Shown: positions 25,201-33,900 of the stretch, piece by piece
How the letters are laid out: the number at the start of each line of letters is the position of its first letter
How positions within the stretch are numbered: the first letter of the stretch is position 1
Origin: an uncultured Eggerthellaceae bacterium
GTDB lineage: Bacteria > Actinomycetota > Coriobacteriia > Coriobacteriales > Eggerthellaceae
Length of the DNA: 64,000 bases
Direction of reading: 5' to 3'
Assembly: GCA_910589125.1 (NCBI GenBank)
Contig: CAJURX010000002.1
Span: 62,001-126,000, forward strand
The notes under the pieces: generated by a model
Database searches by the model: none
The model's input: the letters and a program-made list of their open reading frames with translations, nothing else
Told to the model about the DNA's origin: nothing
Position numbers and translations under genes: made by a program

Positions 25201-25679
25201 CTGACCGCCTCGTCGAACTGGCGATCGTGCAGCAAGCGCGGGATGATGCCAGCGATGCAGGCAGACGATCCGATGAGCCCATGCCCGTACTTCTTCAGCT
25301 GCGAGAGCGTGGTCCGCGGCTTGTAGTAGACGTTGTCCACGTTCGATTCGCTGACCAGCTTGAGGAGGTTGTGATACCCCTCCGTGGTCTTCGCCAAGAG
25401 CAGGAGGTGGTACAGCTTCGGGCGCATATCCGTGCGCAGATCCTCATCGGTGGTGAAGTAGATCTCGCACCCATAGATGGGCTTGACGCGGATGCCCGTC
25501 TCCTTCTCAACAGCCTCGCAGGAGTCGCGCAGCTCGATCATGCCGTGCATCACGCCATGATCGGTCACAGCCACCGCCGGCATGCCAAGATCGGCAGCAC
25601 GGCGCACCATGTCCTTGATGTGCGTGATGCCATCGAGCAGCGAGTACTCAGAGTGGTTATGAAGGTGTACGAATGCCAT
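22209..25679 (-). CDS. dnaE: DNA polymerase III subunit alpha
   Basis: 1156 residues, the usual DnaE length. The N-terminal PHP domain starts FVHLHNHSEYSLLDG with TDHGVMHG after it. The catalytic aspartates lie in MPDIDVDFDDERRGEVI, preceded by GVGPGRGSAAGAIVAYA. A helix-hairpin-helix and an OB domain (TFAGLVSSVATKPTKRGTIM) occupy the C-terminus. It is the replicative polymerase catalytic subunit. The ATG at 25679 (MAFVHLHNHS) matches the family start; a TTG five codons upstream is possible. It lies 67 bases downstream of ecfT on the same strand, an association without obvious functional meaning. Confidence 0.96.
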   Translation of the reverse strand: MAFVHLHNHSEYSLLDGITHIKDMVRRAADLGMPAVAVTDHGVMHGMIELRDSCEAVEKETGIRVKPIYGCEIYFTTDEDLRTDMRPKLYHLLLLAKTTEGYHNLLKLVSESNVDNVYYKPRTTLSQLKKYGHGLIGSSACIAGIIPRLLHDRQFDEAVRWAGIFSECFEEGDFYIELQNQGIKTDSGLTQTELNHRLTEVAQAAGLKTIATNDFHYLTREDAYAQDIMLCIGTKQNINDPDRKFKFENDQFYMKTEEEMRACMADFPEACDNTVEVAEKCNVEIENETILPRFPLPEGETDETWFRKRVQEGLEKRYGVPVPAEAQERADYEMGIIIQQGFPAYFLIVQEYIEWARSQGIGVGPGRGSAAGAIVAYAMGITDLDPLSNGLLFERFLSPERVEMPDIDVDFDDERRGEVIEHIKDVYGEDHVAGVITFGKLQARNAVKDAARVLGYPYASGDRISKMIPDELGISIKEALSKNPEMQAAYDAEDEVRTIVDAALSIEGNVRGEGVHACATIICRDPMSDHVPMKRDTKGGGIITQFDGHYTPELGLLKMDFLGLRTLGVLSRACNNIYQRTGVRIVPEEIPTDDEEAFRLMRSGNMDGLFQVESALYVSLFKRLPPKCFSDIVASIALNRPGPLESGMVDDYVKAANNKANIHYYDDRLRSILEETNGTMVYQEQIMQISMAMSGFSAGKADKLRKAMGKKKLDVMKELQGDWNTGAVDNGFSLDVAKQIWTDAEKFAKYAFNKSHSAAYAILVMRTAYLKAHYPNDYMAAVLSSYMGKTDRLIRYIASCNHNGTPVLPPDINTSNVEFTPVEEGIVFGLMGVRGIGRNVAEAIIAERERGGAFENLHDFVSRVDLKCVNRKAIDALIKGGAFDSCGYTRRQLIHFLEETPLLEDAQKRQKDASQGQVTMFDMFGDVEDSGFENDVPAPDGVEWPARELLRYEKEIMGIYVSDHPLAPYEGMMAKITKHNMGELSERTKEIKSATFAGLVSSVATKPTKRGTIMANFQLEDATGMIDCIVFDYSKVSNVLREDAVVTLKGKFEVSDRGSQIIAYEISELVLDESQANMAKKGPGHLVIRLDSREFDAAKSQRLNSILSSFPGRDGVVLMVHQSDGRKFRAELPVTVDSESDVLRTEISRLFGRVVA

Positions 25680-25746
25680 ATATGGTGCTCTCAATCTATG
25701 CGAGACGCGCCATGTTGTGTTTCAAGTGTGGTTGCGGCGCTTGGAT

Positions 25747-26445
25747 TCAGTGCTTGCCATCATAGCATCCGCGCTCGCTCTTTTCCATCCCATAGCAGCG
25801 CGCTTCCATGGCCATGGCAAGCCTGTCAGCGCGTCGGAACAGACCCACGACGAGCGGCATCAGTATGGCCACATGCGCTCGAAGCCGCTTCATCAACCCA
25901 CCCTCGTCGAACGATGCTCCGCGCGACCACTGCGCGTCCTTCACCTGCTCGTATTCGGCGATGATCAGCGGTATGAATCGAAGCGCGATGGAGAACACCA
26001 TGGCGATATCGTCAACAGGCACCTTGATCGCGCGCAGAGGCCCCATGAACCAGATGAACGCATCCACGAGCTGAGTGGATGTGGTGGAATAGCAGACGAT
26101 GAGGCTCGCCCATACGAGGAGGCAGATCCGCACAGCAAAGAAGCACCCCCTGACGAGACCCTCCACGCTGAATGCGATGCCACCCTCGACCGGAGCGAAT
26201 GCGTTGAACGCGATGGTGACGGCCGCCAAGATGTAGACGGGCACGACCGCCAAGAACACAGCACGTGCAGGCAGGCGCGATGCCGCGAACGAGGCCAGCA
26301 CGAGCGCGGCCGTCACGAACATCCCCCACCAGCTGCCAACGAAGAAGATGCCGATGGAATACACCAGCAACAGAACGACCTTCGCCCGCGCATCAAGACG
26401 GTGCACGGGCGAATCCTTTGCGATATATATGGAGAAGCTGGTCAT
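25747..26445 (-). CDS. ecfT: Energy-coupling factor transporter transmembrane protein EcfT
   Basis: 232 residues with 5-6 membrane segments. It is the shared scaffold of group II ECF vitamin/metal importers, linking S-components to the EcfA ATPases. Coupling-helix motifs are present: WSRGASFD, and AMEARCYG near the C-terminus, where the family usually has A.ARGYG, so one position is Cys instead of Gly. AGGAGC precedes the ATG. It is placed directly after rplQ, a common Gram-positive location, but the ATPases are not here: a fused double-ATPase gene at 61696-63057 is the likely partner. Confidence 0.9.
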   Translation of the reverse strand: MTSFSIYIAKDSPVHRLDARAKVVLLLVYSIGIFFVGSWWGMFVTAALVLASFAASRLPARAVFLAVVPVYILAAVTIAFNAFAPVEGGIAFSVEGLVRGCFFAVRICLLVWASLIVCYSTTSTQLVDAFIWFMGPLRAIKVPVDDIAMVFSIALRFIPLIIAEYEQVKDAQWSRGASFDEGGLMKRLRAHVAILMPLVVGLFRRADRLAMAMEARCYGMEKSERGCYDGKH

Positions 26446-26511
26446 ATCAACGAAGCTCCTGGCTTGGCGAAGCCAACAGGAACCCGCTCCGATATGGACG
26501 ACGGGATGCGG

Positions 26512-27228
26512 CTATTTGGCCTTCTCCTCATCAGCAGCCTTGAGCCCCTCGGCCTTGGCCTCAGCAGCCTCTGCCTCCTCAGCCTTGGCCTCTTCCTCAC
26601 GGACCTCCTCGGCCTCGTCAGCCTTGGCCTCAGCCTTCTCCTCCGCGAGCTGCTCCTTGCCAGCCTCCTGGACCTCAGCAGCGAAGTTCTCCTCGGCGGC
26701 CTCGATGGAATCCTTGACCTCCTCGATCACAGATTCTTTGTGCTCAGCAGCTTCCTTCTCCTGCTCCTTGAGCTCAGCCTCTGCGGCCTTGACGGCCTTC
26801 TTGGGGGCAGCCTTCTTCTTGGCAGTGGTCTTGGAAGCAGCCTTGCGCTCTGCCTTCGGAACGCACGTCTCAGTGACCAGCTCCATGATGACCATGGGAG
26901 CACCGTCGCCCTTGCGCGGCCCCAGCTTCATGATGCGCGTGTAGCCGCCCGGACGACCCTCGAACATGCCCTGGCTGACCTTCTCGAAGATCTCGCGCAC
27001 GAGCTCCTTGTCGTTGCCGAGCGCGGCGATGGCCAGACGACGAGAATGCAGGTCGCCCTTCTTCGCCCACGTGATGATCTTGTCCACGTCAGGACGGATC
27101 TCCTTGGCGCGGGACTCGATGGTCTTGATGCGGTCGTTCAGGAACAGCTGCTGCACCAGGCTGCGCTTCATGGCCTTGGTGTGGCTCCAGTCCGTTCCGA
27201 GCTTGCGCCCCTTGTACTTATGCCTCAT
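26512..27228 (-). CDS. rplQ: 50S ribosomal protein L17 with long acidic C-terminal extension
   Basis: Residues 1-120 are a normal bL17 (MRHKYKGRKLGTDWSHTKAM..., FEGRPGGYTRIMKLGPRKGD). The remaining ~115 residues are a low-complexity Lys/Ala then Glu/Ala-rich tail, predicted to be helical and highly acidic at the end (repeats such as EEAKAEEAEAAEAKAEG). The total of 238 residues compares with ~120 in most bacteria. The tail is in frame and without codon disruption, so it appears real. Tail length varies in actinobacterial L17; its role is unknown. It is the last gene of the ribosomal/rpoA block, 9 bases after rpoA. Confidence 0.95.
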   Translation of the reverse strand: MRHKYKGRKLGTDWSHTKAMKRSLVQQLFLNDRIKTIESRAKEIRPDVDKIITWAKKGDLHSRRLAIAALGNDKELVREIFEKVSQGMFEGRPGGYTRIMKLGPRKGDGAPMVIMELVTETCVPKAERKAASKTTAKKKAAPKKAVKAAEAELKEQEKEAAEHKESVIEEVKDSIEAAEENFAAEVQEAGKEQLAEEKAEAKADEAEEVREEEAKAEEAEAAEAKAEGLKAADEEKAK

Positions 27229-27237
27229 TTTCGACTC

Positions 27238-28191
27238 CTAAAACTTGAGGTTCAAATCCATGGAGATCAGCTTGTCCTTGACCTCTTCGATGGACTTGGC
27301 ACCGAAATTGCGGATGTTCAGAAGGTCGTTCTCAGAGAACTCGACCAGCTGACGGACGGAGTGGATGCCAGCGCGCTTCAGGCAGTTGTAGGAGCGCACG
27401 GACAGGTCCAGGTCCTCGATCTGCTTATCCAGCTCTGCATTCGTCTCCGTGTTCTCAGGTGCGAAGATGGACGCAGACTCAACGGCATCCTCTTCCTGAT
27501 CATCGTCGATCAGCGACAGGAACGCGCCCATGTACTGATTGATGATGTTCGCACCACGGCACACCGCCTCGGTCGGAGAGATGGAACCGTCGGTCTCCAC
27601 CTCAAGGGTCAGGCGGTCATAGTCAGTGTGCTGGCCAACGCGCGTGTCCTCCACGTTCATGGTGCAGCGACGCACCGGGGAGAAGAGCGAATCCACCGGG
27701 ATCACGCCGATCGGATCCTCGGTGCGCTTGTTGTTGTCAGCGCTGACGTAGCCGCGGCCCACGCCGATGCGGATGGACATCTCCAGCTGGCCGCCGTCGG
27801 CGACGCTTGCGATCACATGCTCCGGATTCACCAGCGTGAACTCCGTGGGCACCTCAAGGTCAGCGCCTGTGACGACGCAGGGACCCTCGGCGGACACATG
27901 CGCCGTGGCCTCCGTCACATCATCGGACAGCGCGCTGAAGACGAGTCCCTTCACGTTCAAGACGATGTCAGTGATGTCCTCGATGACGCCTTCTGCGGTG
28001 GTGAACTCATGCTGCACGCCGTCCACCTGGATGGCGGTGGCCTTCGCCCCGTCAAGCGAGGAGAGGAGCACGCGGCGCATGGAGTTCCCCAGCGTGTTGC
28101 CATAGCCGCGCTCGAGCGGCTCGACGATATAGCGAGCAACCGTGCTGTTGACTTCCTCAGTGCTTACAGTAGGCCTCATGAACTCTGTCAT
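27238..28191 (-). CDS. rpoA: DNA-directed RNA polymerase subunit alpha
   Basis: 317 residues. The N-terminal assembly domain includes ARYIVEPLERGYGNTLGNSM and RRVLLSSL. The C-terminal domain contains RSYNCLKRAGIHSVRQLVEF and the helix-hairpin-helix LNIRNFGAKSIEEVKDKL that contacts UP-element DNA and activators. It lies between rpsD and rplQ in the canonical order. The ATG at 28191 follows AAGGAGG. Confidence 0.97.
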   Translation of the reverse strand: MTEFMRPTVSTEEVNSTVARYIVEPLERGYGNTLGNSMRRVLLSSLDGAKATAIQVDGVQHEFTTAEGVIEDITDIVLNVKGLVFSALSDDVTEATAHVSAEGPCVVTGADLEVPTEFTLVNPEHVIASVADGGQLEMSIRIGVGRGYVSADNNKRTEDPIGVIPVDSLFSPVRRCTMNVEDTRVGQHTDYDRLTLEVETDGSISPTEAVCRGANIINQYMGAFLSLIDDDQEEDAVESASIFAPENTETNAELDKQIEDLDLSVRSYNCLKRAGIHSVRQLVEFSENDLLNIRNFGAKSIEEVKDKLISMDLNLKF

Positions 28192-28220
28192 GTGTGATGA
28201 GCCTCCTTAAAAGTCCAAGC

Positions 28221-28847
28221 TTATTTCGAGTAGAGCTCGACGATGAGCTGCTCGCGGATATCGGCGTCGATCTGGTCGCGCTGCGGGAGCGAGAGGACGC
28301 TGCCCTGCAGCTTCTCGATGTCAACCTCCAGCCAGGCCGGAACCTGGATGCGCTCGCTTGAGATGAGAGCGCTCTTGATGACGAGCATGTCGCGGGCCTT
28401 GGGAGCCACGGCGATCAGGTCACCCGGACGAACGCGGAAGGACGGGATGTCCACGCGACGGCCGTTCACATGGATGTGCCCATGGCGCACCTGCTGACGA
28501 GCCTCTGCGCGAGACTTCGCGAACCCGAGGCGGTAGACCACGTTGTCAAGACGGCTCTCCAGGATGCGGAGCAGGTTCTCACCCGTGACGCCTTGCTGGC
28601 GGTTCGCCATCTCGTAGTAATGATGGAACTGCTTCTCAAGGAGCCCGTAGATGCGCTTGGTCTTCTGCTTCTCGCGAAGCTGCATGCGGTATTCGCTCTC
28701 CTTGATGCGCTTGCGACCAGCCTCACCAGGAGCATAGTCACGACGCTCGATGGCGCATTTATCCGTGTAGCAGCGGTCTCCCTTGAGGAAGAGCTTGCAT
28801 CCCTCGCGCCTGCAAAGGCGGCAGGATGGTCCTGTGTATCGTGCCAT
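28221..28847 (-). CDS. rpsD: 30S ribosomal protein S4
   Basis: 208 residues from MARYTGPSCRLCRREG. The cysteines in CRLCRREGCKLF and the downstream CYTDKC mark the zinc-binding (C+) form of S4. The S4 RNA-binding motif RLDNVVYRLGFAKSRAEARQ is intact. The frame is open further upstream, but that portion overlaps rpsK antisense-like in another frame and lacks S4 similarity, so the start is 28847. It initiates 30S assembly. Confidence 0.96.
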   Translation of the reverse strand: MARYTGPSCRLCRREGCKLFLKGDRCYTDKCAIERRDYAPGEAGRKRIKESEYRMQLREKQKTKRIYGLLEKQFHHYYEMANRQQGVTGENLLRILESRLDNVVYRLGFAKSRAEARQQVRHGHIHVNGRRVDIPSFRVRPGDLIAVAPKARDMLVIKSALISSERIQVPAWLEVDIEKLQGSVLSLPQRDQIDADIREQLIVELYSK

Positions 28848-28866
28848 AAGGTCAGATCCTTTCGAA

Positions 28867-29262
28867 CTACACGCGACGACGCTTGCGCGGACGGCAACCG
28901 TTGTGCGGGATGGGAGTGCAATCTTGGATGCTGGCGATCTCGAGCCCTGCAGCCTGCAGGGTGCGGATGGCCGTCTCGCGACCAGAGCCCGGGCCCTTGA
29001 CGAAGACGGAGACCTTGCGCAGGCCGTGCTCCATGGCGATCTTCGCGCATGCCTCTGCCGCCATCTGTGCTGCGAACGGCGTGGACTTGCGGCTGCCCTT
29101 GAAGCCAACAGTGCCTGCGGACTGCCAGGCGATCACATTGCCCTGCGGATCCGTGATGGAGATGATGGTGTTGTTGAACGTAGACTTGATGTGAGCAGCA
29201 CCCACGGCGATGTTCTTACGTTCAGAGCGCTTGACGCGCGCAGTTACGTTCTTCTTAGCCAT
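28867..29262 (-). CDS. rpsK: 30S ribosomal protein S11
   Basis: 131 residues of standard length. HIKSTFNNTIISITDPQGN and GSGRETAIRTLQAAGLEI are S11 signatures, and the C-terminus PHNGCRPRKRRRV is the conserved basic tail. It forms part of the mRNA exit platform. It lies 14 bases after rpsM. Confidence 0.97.
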   Translation of the reverse strand: MAKKNVTARVKRSERKNIAVGAAHIKSTFNNTIISITDPQGNVIAWQSAGTVGFKGSRKSTPFAAQMAAEACAKIAMEHGLRKVSVFVKGPGSGRETAIRTLQAAGLEIASIQDCTPIPHNGCRPRKRRRV

Positions 29263-29276
29263 TATGCTTCCTCACT

Positions 29277-29648
29277 CTACTTTCTCTTGCCGCCGATTTG
29301 CTTGCGCGGACCCTTGCGCGTGCGAGCATTGGTGTGCGTGCGCTGGCCGCGGACCGGCAGGCCACGACGATGGCGAAGGCCGCGGTAGCAGCCGATCTCC
29401 ATGAGGCGCTTGACGTTCTGAGAGACCTCGCGATGCAGGTCACCCTCGACCTTGAGGTTGCCCTGGATGTAATCGCGAAGGCGAGAGAGGTCCTCTTCGG
29501 TGAGGTCCTTGACGCGAGTGTCCGGATTCACGCCGGTCTCAGCGAGGATCTGCTTCGAAGTGGTGAGCCCGATTCCATAGATGTAGGTAAGAGCGATCTC
29601 CACGCGCTTGTTCTGCGGAAGGTCTACGCCTACAAGACGTACTGCCAT
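29277..29648 (-). CDS. rpsM: 30S ribosomal protein S13
   Basis: 123 residues. VGVDLPQNKRVEIALTYIYG and the C-terminal RGLPVRGQRTHTNARTRKGP are diagnostic. S13 contacts the P-site tRNA and the 50S subunit. It lies between rpmJ and rpsK as in most bacteria. Confidence 0.97.
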   Translation of the reverse strand: MAVRLVGVDLPQNKRVEIALTYIYGIGLTTSKQILAETGVNPDTRVKDLTEEDLSRLRDYIQGNLKVEGDLHREVSQNVKRLMEIGCYRGLRHRRGLPVRGQRTHTNARTRKGPRKQIGGKRK

Positions 29649-29663
29649 GTCTTACTTCCTCCC

Positions 29664-29777
29664 CTAGCCCTGACGCTGCTTGTGGCGAGGGTTGTCACAG
29701 ATGACAAGGACCTTGCCGTGGCGTCGGATGATCTTGCACTTGTCGCACATCTTCTTGACCGAAGGACGTACCTTCAT
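29664..29777 (-). CDS. rpmJ: 50S ribosomal protein L36
   Basis: 37 residues, MKVRPSVKKMCDKCKIIRRH to the end KQRQG. The zinc ligands Cys11 and Cys14, Cys27 and His32 are all present, so this is the zinc-binding (C+) L36. AAAGGATAT precedes the ATG at 29777. It sits between infA and rpsM. Confidence 0.96.
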   Translation of the reverse strand: MKVRPSVKKMCDKCKIIRRHGKVLVICDNPRHKQRQG

Positions 29778-29926
29778 ATCCTTTTCCTTTCGGTAGATGT
29801 CATTCCTTCTATACCTGCACGCCCAGCCGCAGACGAGGATTTTCCCAACCTTCCGATGATGCGCTTCGGAGCGTCGGCTCTCCTAGGGGGATGTACCCCC
29901 GAGCATCAACGGGTCTCTGTGCCCTC

Positions 29927-30145
29927 TTACTTGAAGCGATAGGTGATGCGCCCACGGTTCAGGTCATACACGGAAAGCTCGACCGTGACCTTGTCCCCGG
30001 GCAGGATCTTGATGTAGTGCATGCGCATCTTGCCTGAGATATGGGCCAGTATCTCGTGCCCGTTCTCAAGCTCAACCTTGAACATGGCGTTCGGCAACGC
30101 TTCCCGCACGGTGCCTTCGAGCTCGATCACATCTTCCTTAGCCAA
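29927..30145 (-). CDS. infA: Translation initiation factor IF-1, TTG start
   Basis: 72 residues, a single OB fold: KEDVIELEGTVREALPNAMF, GHEILAHISGKMRMHYIKI and DKVTVELSVYDLNRGRITYR. It occupies the 30S A site during initiation. The start codon is TTG (30143-30145), read as Met in MAKED, with GGAGG 8 bases upstream and no in-frame ATG or GTG nearby. A weak start on an initiation-factor gene recalls the regulatory AUU start of infC, but regulation here is only a guess. First gene of the block; about 150 bases separate it from rpmJ. Confidence 0.95.
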   Translation of the reverse strand: MAKEDVIELEGTVREALPNAMFKVELENGHEILAHISGKMRMHYIKILPGDKVTVELSVYDLNRGRITYRFK

Positions 30146-30634
30146 GGGTTCGCCTCCAAAAGAAAACAGCTTTTACACAGCGAACGATGACTTTAGCAAA
30201 AGATGCAGAAAAATCAGGTGAGAAATCGAAAAAGGCGCACAAAAAATCTAAACCGGCTTGGCTGGTCTTTCAATGCCTGCATGTCAGGCGTGCGGCTTCA
30301 AAGCCGCGCCGCTCATCTGGACCACAGAACGCCAGGAGCAGCCAGGTACTCGCGCATCCATGCGTGGCATGTGCGCAACCGCCTTGTCGGTCGAGCGGGA
30401 ATGATAGCAGAGACCCTTGCCGCAATGCAAGCTTCGCAGCCTACCTTTGGCATGGACGCGATATCGCGTGATGGCGAACAGGTATGGCACGCCCCTGTGC
30501 AGCTCGTCTACGCCTGCATGCCGACCGACGGGTGCACACGAAGCGCGCCCCTACGGGATCCCCTGAGACCTGATGACTGTAGGCGCGCAACTCGGCTGCA
30601 CCCGCTCGACCCGCAGCACCCCTCACGCGGATGC
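30146..30634. other. Intergenic region upstream of infA, no gene seen
   Basis: I see no credible coding sequence. Several short inverted repeats occur, for example GCCTG/CAGGC and GCGGCTT/AAGCCGC around 30272-30312, followed in the infA direction by an AT-rich, T-run-containing segment (about 30180-30255) that probably holds the promoter and leader of the ribosomal block. It could be a structured leader; no known riboswitch or RNA recognised. Confidence 0.4.
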
Positions 30635-30673
30635 ACAAGGGGCGACCATCTCTTCAAGATGACCGCCCCTTGT
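30635..30673 (-). other. Long hairpin abutting the tRNA-Gln 3' end
   Basis: The arms ACAAGGGGCG (30635-30644) and CGCCCCTTGT (30664-30673) pair perfectly, with an inner CATCT/AGATG helix. The hairpin touches the last A of the encoded CCA end. No U tract follows on the minus strand, so it is a transcript-end or processing structure rather than a canonical terminator. Confidence 0.5.
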
Positions 30674-30746
30674 GGCTGGGGTACCAGGATTCGAACCTAG
30701 ATAGCTGGCACCAAAAACCAGAGTCCTGCCGTTGGACGATACCCCA
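30673..30746 (-). tRNA. tRNA-Gln (anticodon UUG)
   Basis: The acceptor stem TGGGGTA (5') pairs with TACCCCA. The D stem is GTCC/GGAC. The anticodon arm CTGGT-TTTTGGT-GCCAG has a 7-base loop with TTG at 34-36. The T arm has GGTTCGAATCC. Discriminator G is followed by a genome-encoded CCA (30673-30675). The body closely resembles E. coli tRNA-Gln(UUG). Confidence 0.95.
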
Positions 30747-30847
30747 GCATTGCACCGATCATGGTATCACAGGTATCCCCGCTGCGACGCACCGGCATGC
30801 CACCGATCTTCGTAGCGCCCCACGCGAGCAGCAGGTCAGCTCCCCTG

Positions 30848-30870
30848 CTGATGCGCGCTGCGCGCATCAG
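30848..30870 (-). terminator. Inverted repeat after the Ig-like adhesin gene
   Basis: CTGATGCGCG (30848-30857) and CGCGCATCAG (30861-30870) form a perfect 10-bp stem with a 3-base loop, 35 bases past the stop of the adhesin gene. No T run follows, so termination is possible but not proven. Confidence 0.45.
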
Positions 30871-30904
30871 CGATCCGACCCGCGAAGCCGCAGACGGCAT
30901 GCCC

Positions 30905-33900
30905 CTATGGTGCGCTTCGACGCAGGGCGGCCGCACCGCACGCTGCAGCGGCCGCGATCGCCAAGGCTAACAGCACCATGAGGCGCCGGACGGCATCATC
31001 GCCCGTGCGGGGAAGGCCTCCGCCTTCGCTCTCGCTCGCGTCCTCCCCTTCGCCATGATCACCCGACGCGCCACCGCCATCATCCTGAGATGATGCTGTC
31101 AGTGCATAGGTGCTGAAATGCGTGGTGTCGAACACGATATATCCATCGCTGACCTGGGAGGCCTTCGTCTCCGCGGACGAGAACGCATCGTCCACGTAGT
31201 GGACGGCGAGCGCTACTTCGGCTGCCATCGCGGATAGGCGATCATCCAGCTTGATGCATACCGTGAGCAGCACATCCGACGAATCCCATTCCACCCGAGC
31301 GCCGAAGGCATCCTCTAGATGGATGTCGTAGGCCTCCGCCATGCTCGCAGATGCATCGACATGCTGGCCCCTCACGAGCGCTGCGAGCAAGCGCGCATCC
31401 GACCTCTTCTCGCTCTTGCGGATGACCACGCGCACGCCCTGCAGCGCATCAGCGCTCTCCGAATCATTCACGAGCACCTGCCCGGGCACATCAGATGAGG
31501 GCGAGGATGGCAGCACCAGAGGGTGGACGATGACCGTGCATGAATCGCTCATGCTGCCCAGCGCCGCCCTGATGGTGACGCGCCCAGCGCGCACAGGGCG
31601 CACGATGCCAGAAGCGTCGACCGTAGCGATATCCGGATCGGAGGCGACCCACTTCACGCCCGCATTGAGCGCTTCAGCCGGCATCGCGCTCGCCGTGAGC
31701 TGAAGCACGTCAGATCCGACCACGAGCTCCGCTTCGTGCCTATCCAAGGAGAATACGGTCGGAGTGGGCCACGTGACGCTGACCCGTGCGGTGCCCGCCA
31801 GGTCGTGGCCGCCCACGTTCCCAGAGACGCGAACATCCGCTATCCCAGGAGCCTTTGCGGTGATGCGCGCGACCTCTCCTGATGGCTCTATGGCCAAGAC
31901 CCCCTCATCCGATACGGACCACGTGACCGCGCCGACGTCATCCACAGCGCCGGGAAGCTGGCCAGCCAGGTGCAACCCGACATTGAACGCCTCCCCTACA
32001 GCCACCGCCTTCGCACGCGGCGTCACCTCGAATGCGCTCGCAGGGTTCGACACCGTCACATCGCATGTAGCGCTCTGCTTGCCATCTCCCGATGTGGCGA
32101 TGATCGCAGCGCTGCCCTTCGCGACAGAGGTCGCCATGCCGGTCGCATCCACCTTCACGATGGACGGATTCGATGATGCCCACTGCACCGTCTTGTGCGT
32201 CGCGTTCGCCGGAAGGACCGTCGCGCTCAGCTGCTCGGACTGCGCGCCCACGAGCTGCAGCTGCGAAGGGTCCAGCGTGATGGATGCCACATCCACGATA
32301 TCCTCGGGGCGCTCGATCACCTTGATCGAGCATTGTGCAGATGCGCCCTTCGTCGTCACGGTCACGGTGGCTTCGCCCGCAGAGACCGGCGTGACGCGTC
32401 CCGCTTGATCGACCGATGCCACGCCGGCATTCGATGTCTTCCAGACCAGCTGCGCTCCCGCAGCGGATGGAGGGTCGATCGTGCAGATGAGCTGATAGGG
32501 TGCAGACCCGATCATGAGGACCTTCTCGATATCGCTGAGCGTCAGGGAGATGGGATCCTCCACCGTGACGATGCACGTATCGCTGAATGCGCCCGCTGAT
32601 GCCGTGATGCTGACCGTGCCCACAGACAGGGGCGTCACCATCCCGGTCCCATCCACCGTGGCGACCGACGGGTCCGCTGATTGCCACGCAAGCGCAGCAT
32701 TGTATGCATCCGGTGGGTCCACGGATGCCTGGAGCGCGAAGGCACCCGCGCTCAGATGGACGGTCTTGCTGGACTCTCCCATCGTCACGCGGCGGACGCA
32801 CGAGCGGACCTCCACCCCTATCGAATCGGACGCGCTTCCTGCGGTGGCCATGATCGTGACGTGCCCCGGCGCTACAGCGCTGAGCATTCCAGTAGCGTCC
32901 ACGGTGGCCACGCTCTCATCCAAGGAGGACCAGACGATGCTCGCTGCAAGGCTCGCGGGCTGCACATCTGCCTTGAGCTGATAGCGCGCGCCCACCGCCA
33001 AGAAGCTCTCGGCGATGGGTTGGATCGAAACGCTCTCGCTCGCGCTCGGAGGGTTCCGTGAATAGGTATCAGTGGAACCCGCTGGGATATCAGCCGGAGC
33101 AAAGGCGTCACCCGATGTGCTATACCATGGGCCACCAGGCAAGCATGGCTGCAACGTGAAGCCCTCACCGAGCTTGACGGTCTCCAGGGCACCATCGAAC
33201 ATGCCCTTCCTGACAGCCGTATCCACCTCACCCTTCCACGCGCAACGGGTGTCGAATGAGGACAGGTCGAGCGACTTCAACGATGAGCAGCCGACGAATA
33301 CCCCGGAGATGTCGAAGGGGTCTACGCCGTTGGGTCCTCTCGTCCCCACGAACGAGAACATCCGCAGCTCCTCGAGCGCTGCACACCCCTTGAAGACATC
33401 CAAGAGGCTATTGGAGGTGATGCTGATGGCCGACATATCCACGCTCTTCAGCGAAGAGCAACCCTCGAACATGAAGTTCACGCTCGAATCGCCACCCGAG
33501 AACGGTGGCAGCTTCACGCTCTCGAGGGACGTGCAGCCCTTGAATGCACCGAACCACGAAGCGCACGAGGTGAACCCTGAGAGGTCGAGGGATCGCACGG
33601 ACGAGCAGCCACGGAAGAGCGCGGTCGCCCTATCTATGGCCGATGCATCGAGGCCGCTGAGGTCGACCTCCTCCAATGAGGTGCACCCCTCGAAGAGGCT
33701 ATCTGCACTGACCGGAGCACCTGAGCGCGCCTCGAATCGCAGCTTCTCGAGGCCGCGCACCTCATGCAGGTTCTTCAGGCCCTTGAAGAGGCCGCCGCGA
33801 TACGTCCTGATCGTCCCTTGGATATCAACGACGCCGATCTCATCGGCATGGCTCAGATAGCCCAGCGAATCCCCGCTGGTGAGGATGTCAGCATCAGGTG

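Noticed and set aside
22317..28197. Very long plus-strand open frames opposite dnaE and opposite the rpoA/rplQ block
   Set aside because: They are antisense shadows of well-supported genes in a high-G+C genome: His/Arg/Leu-rich, no domains, no ribosome sites, and they cross several real gene boundaries.
28848..29108. An 87-residue N-terminal extension of ribosomal protein S4
   Set aside because: The added codons lie in the rpsK region in another frame, are Arg/Ser-rich, and S4 proteins start at the MARY position.
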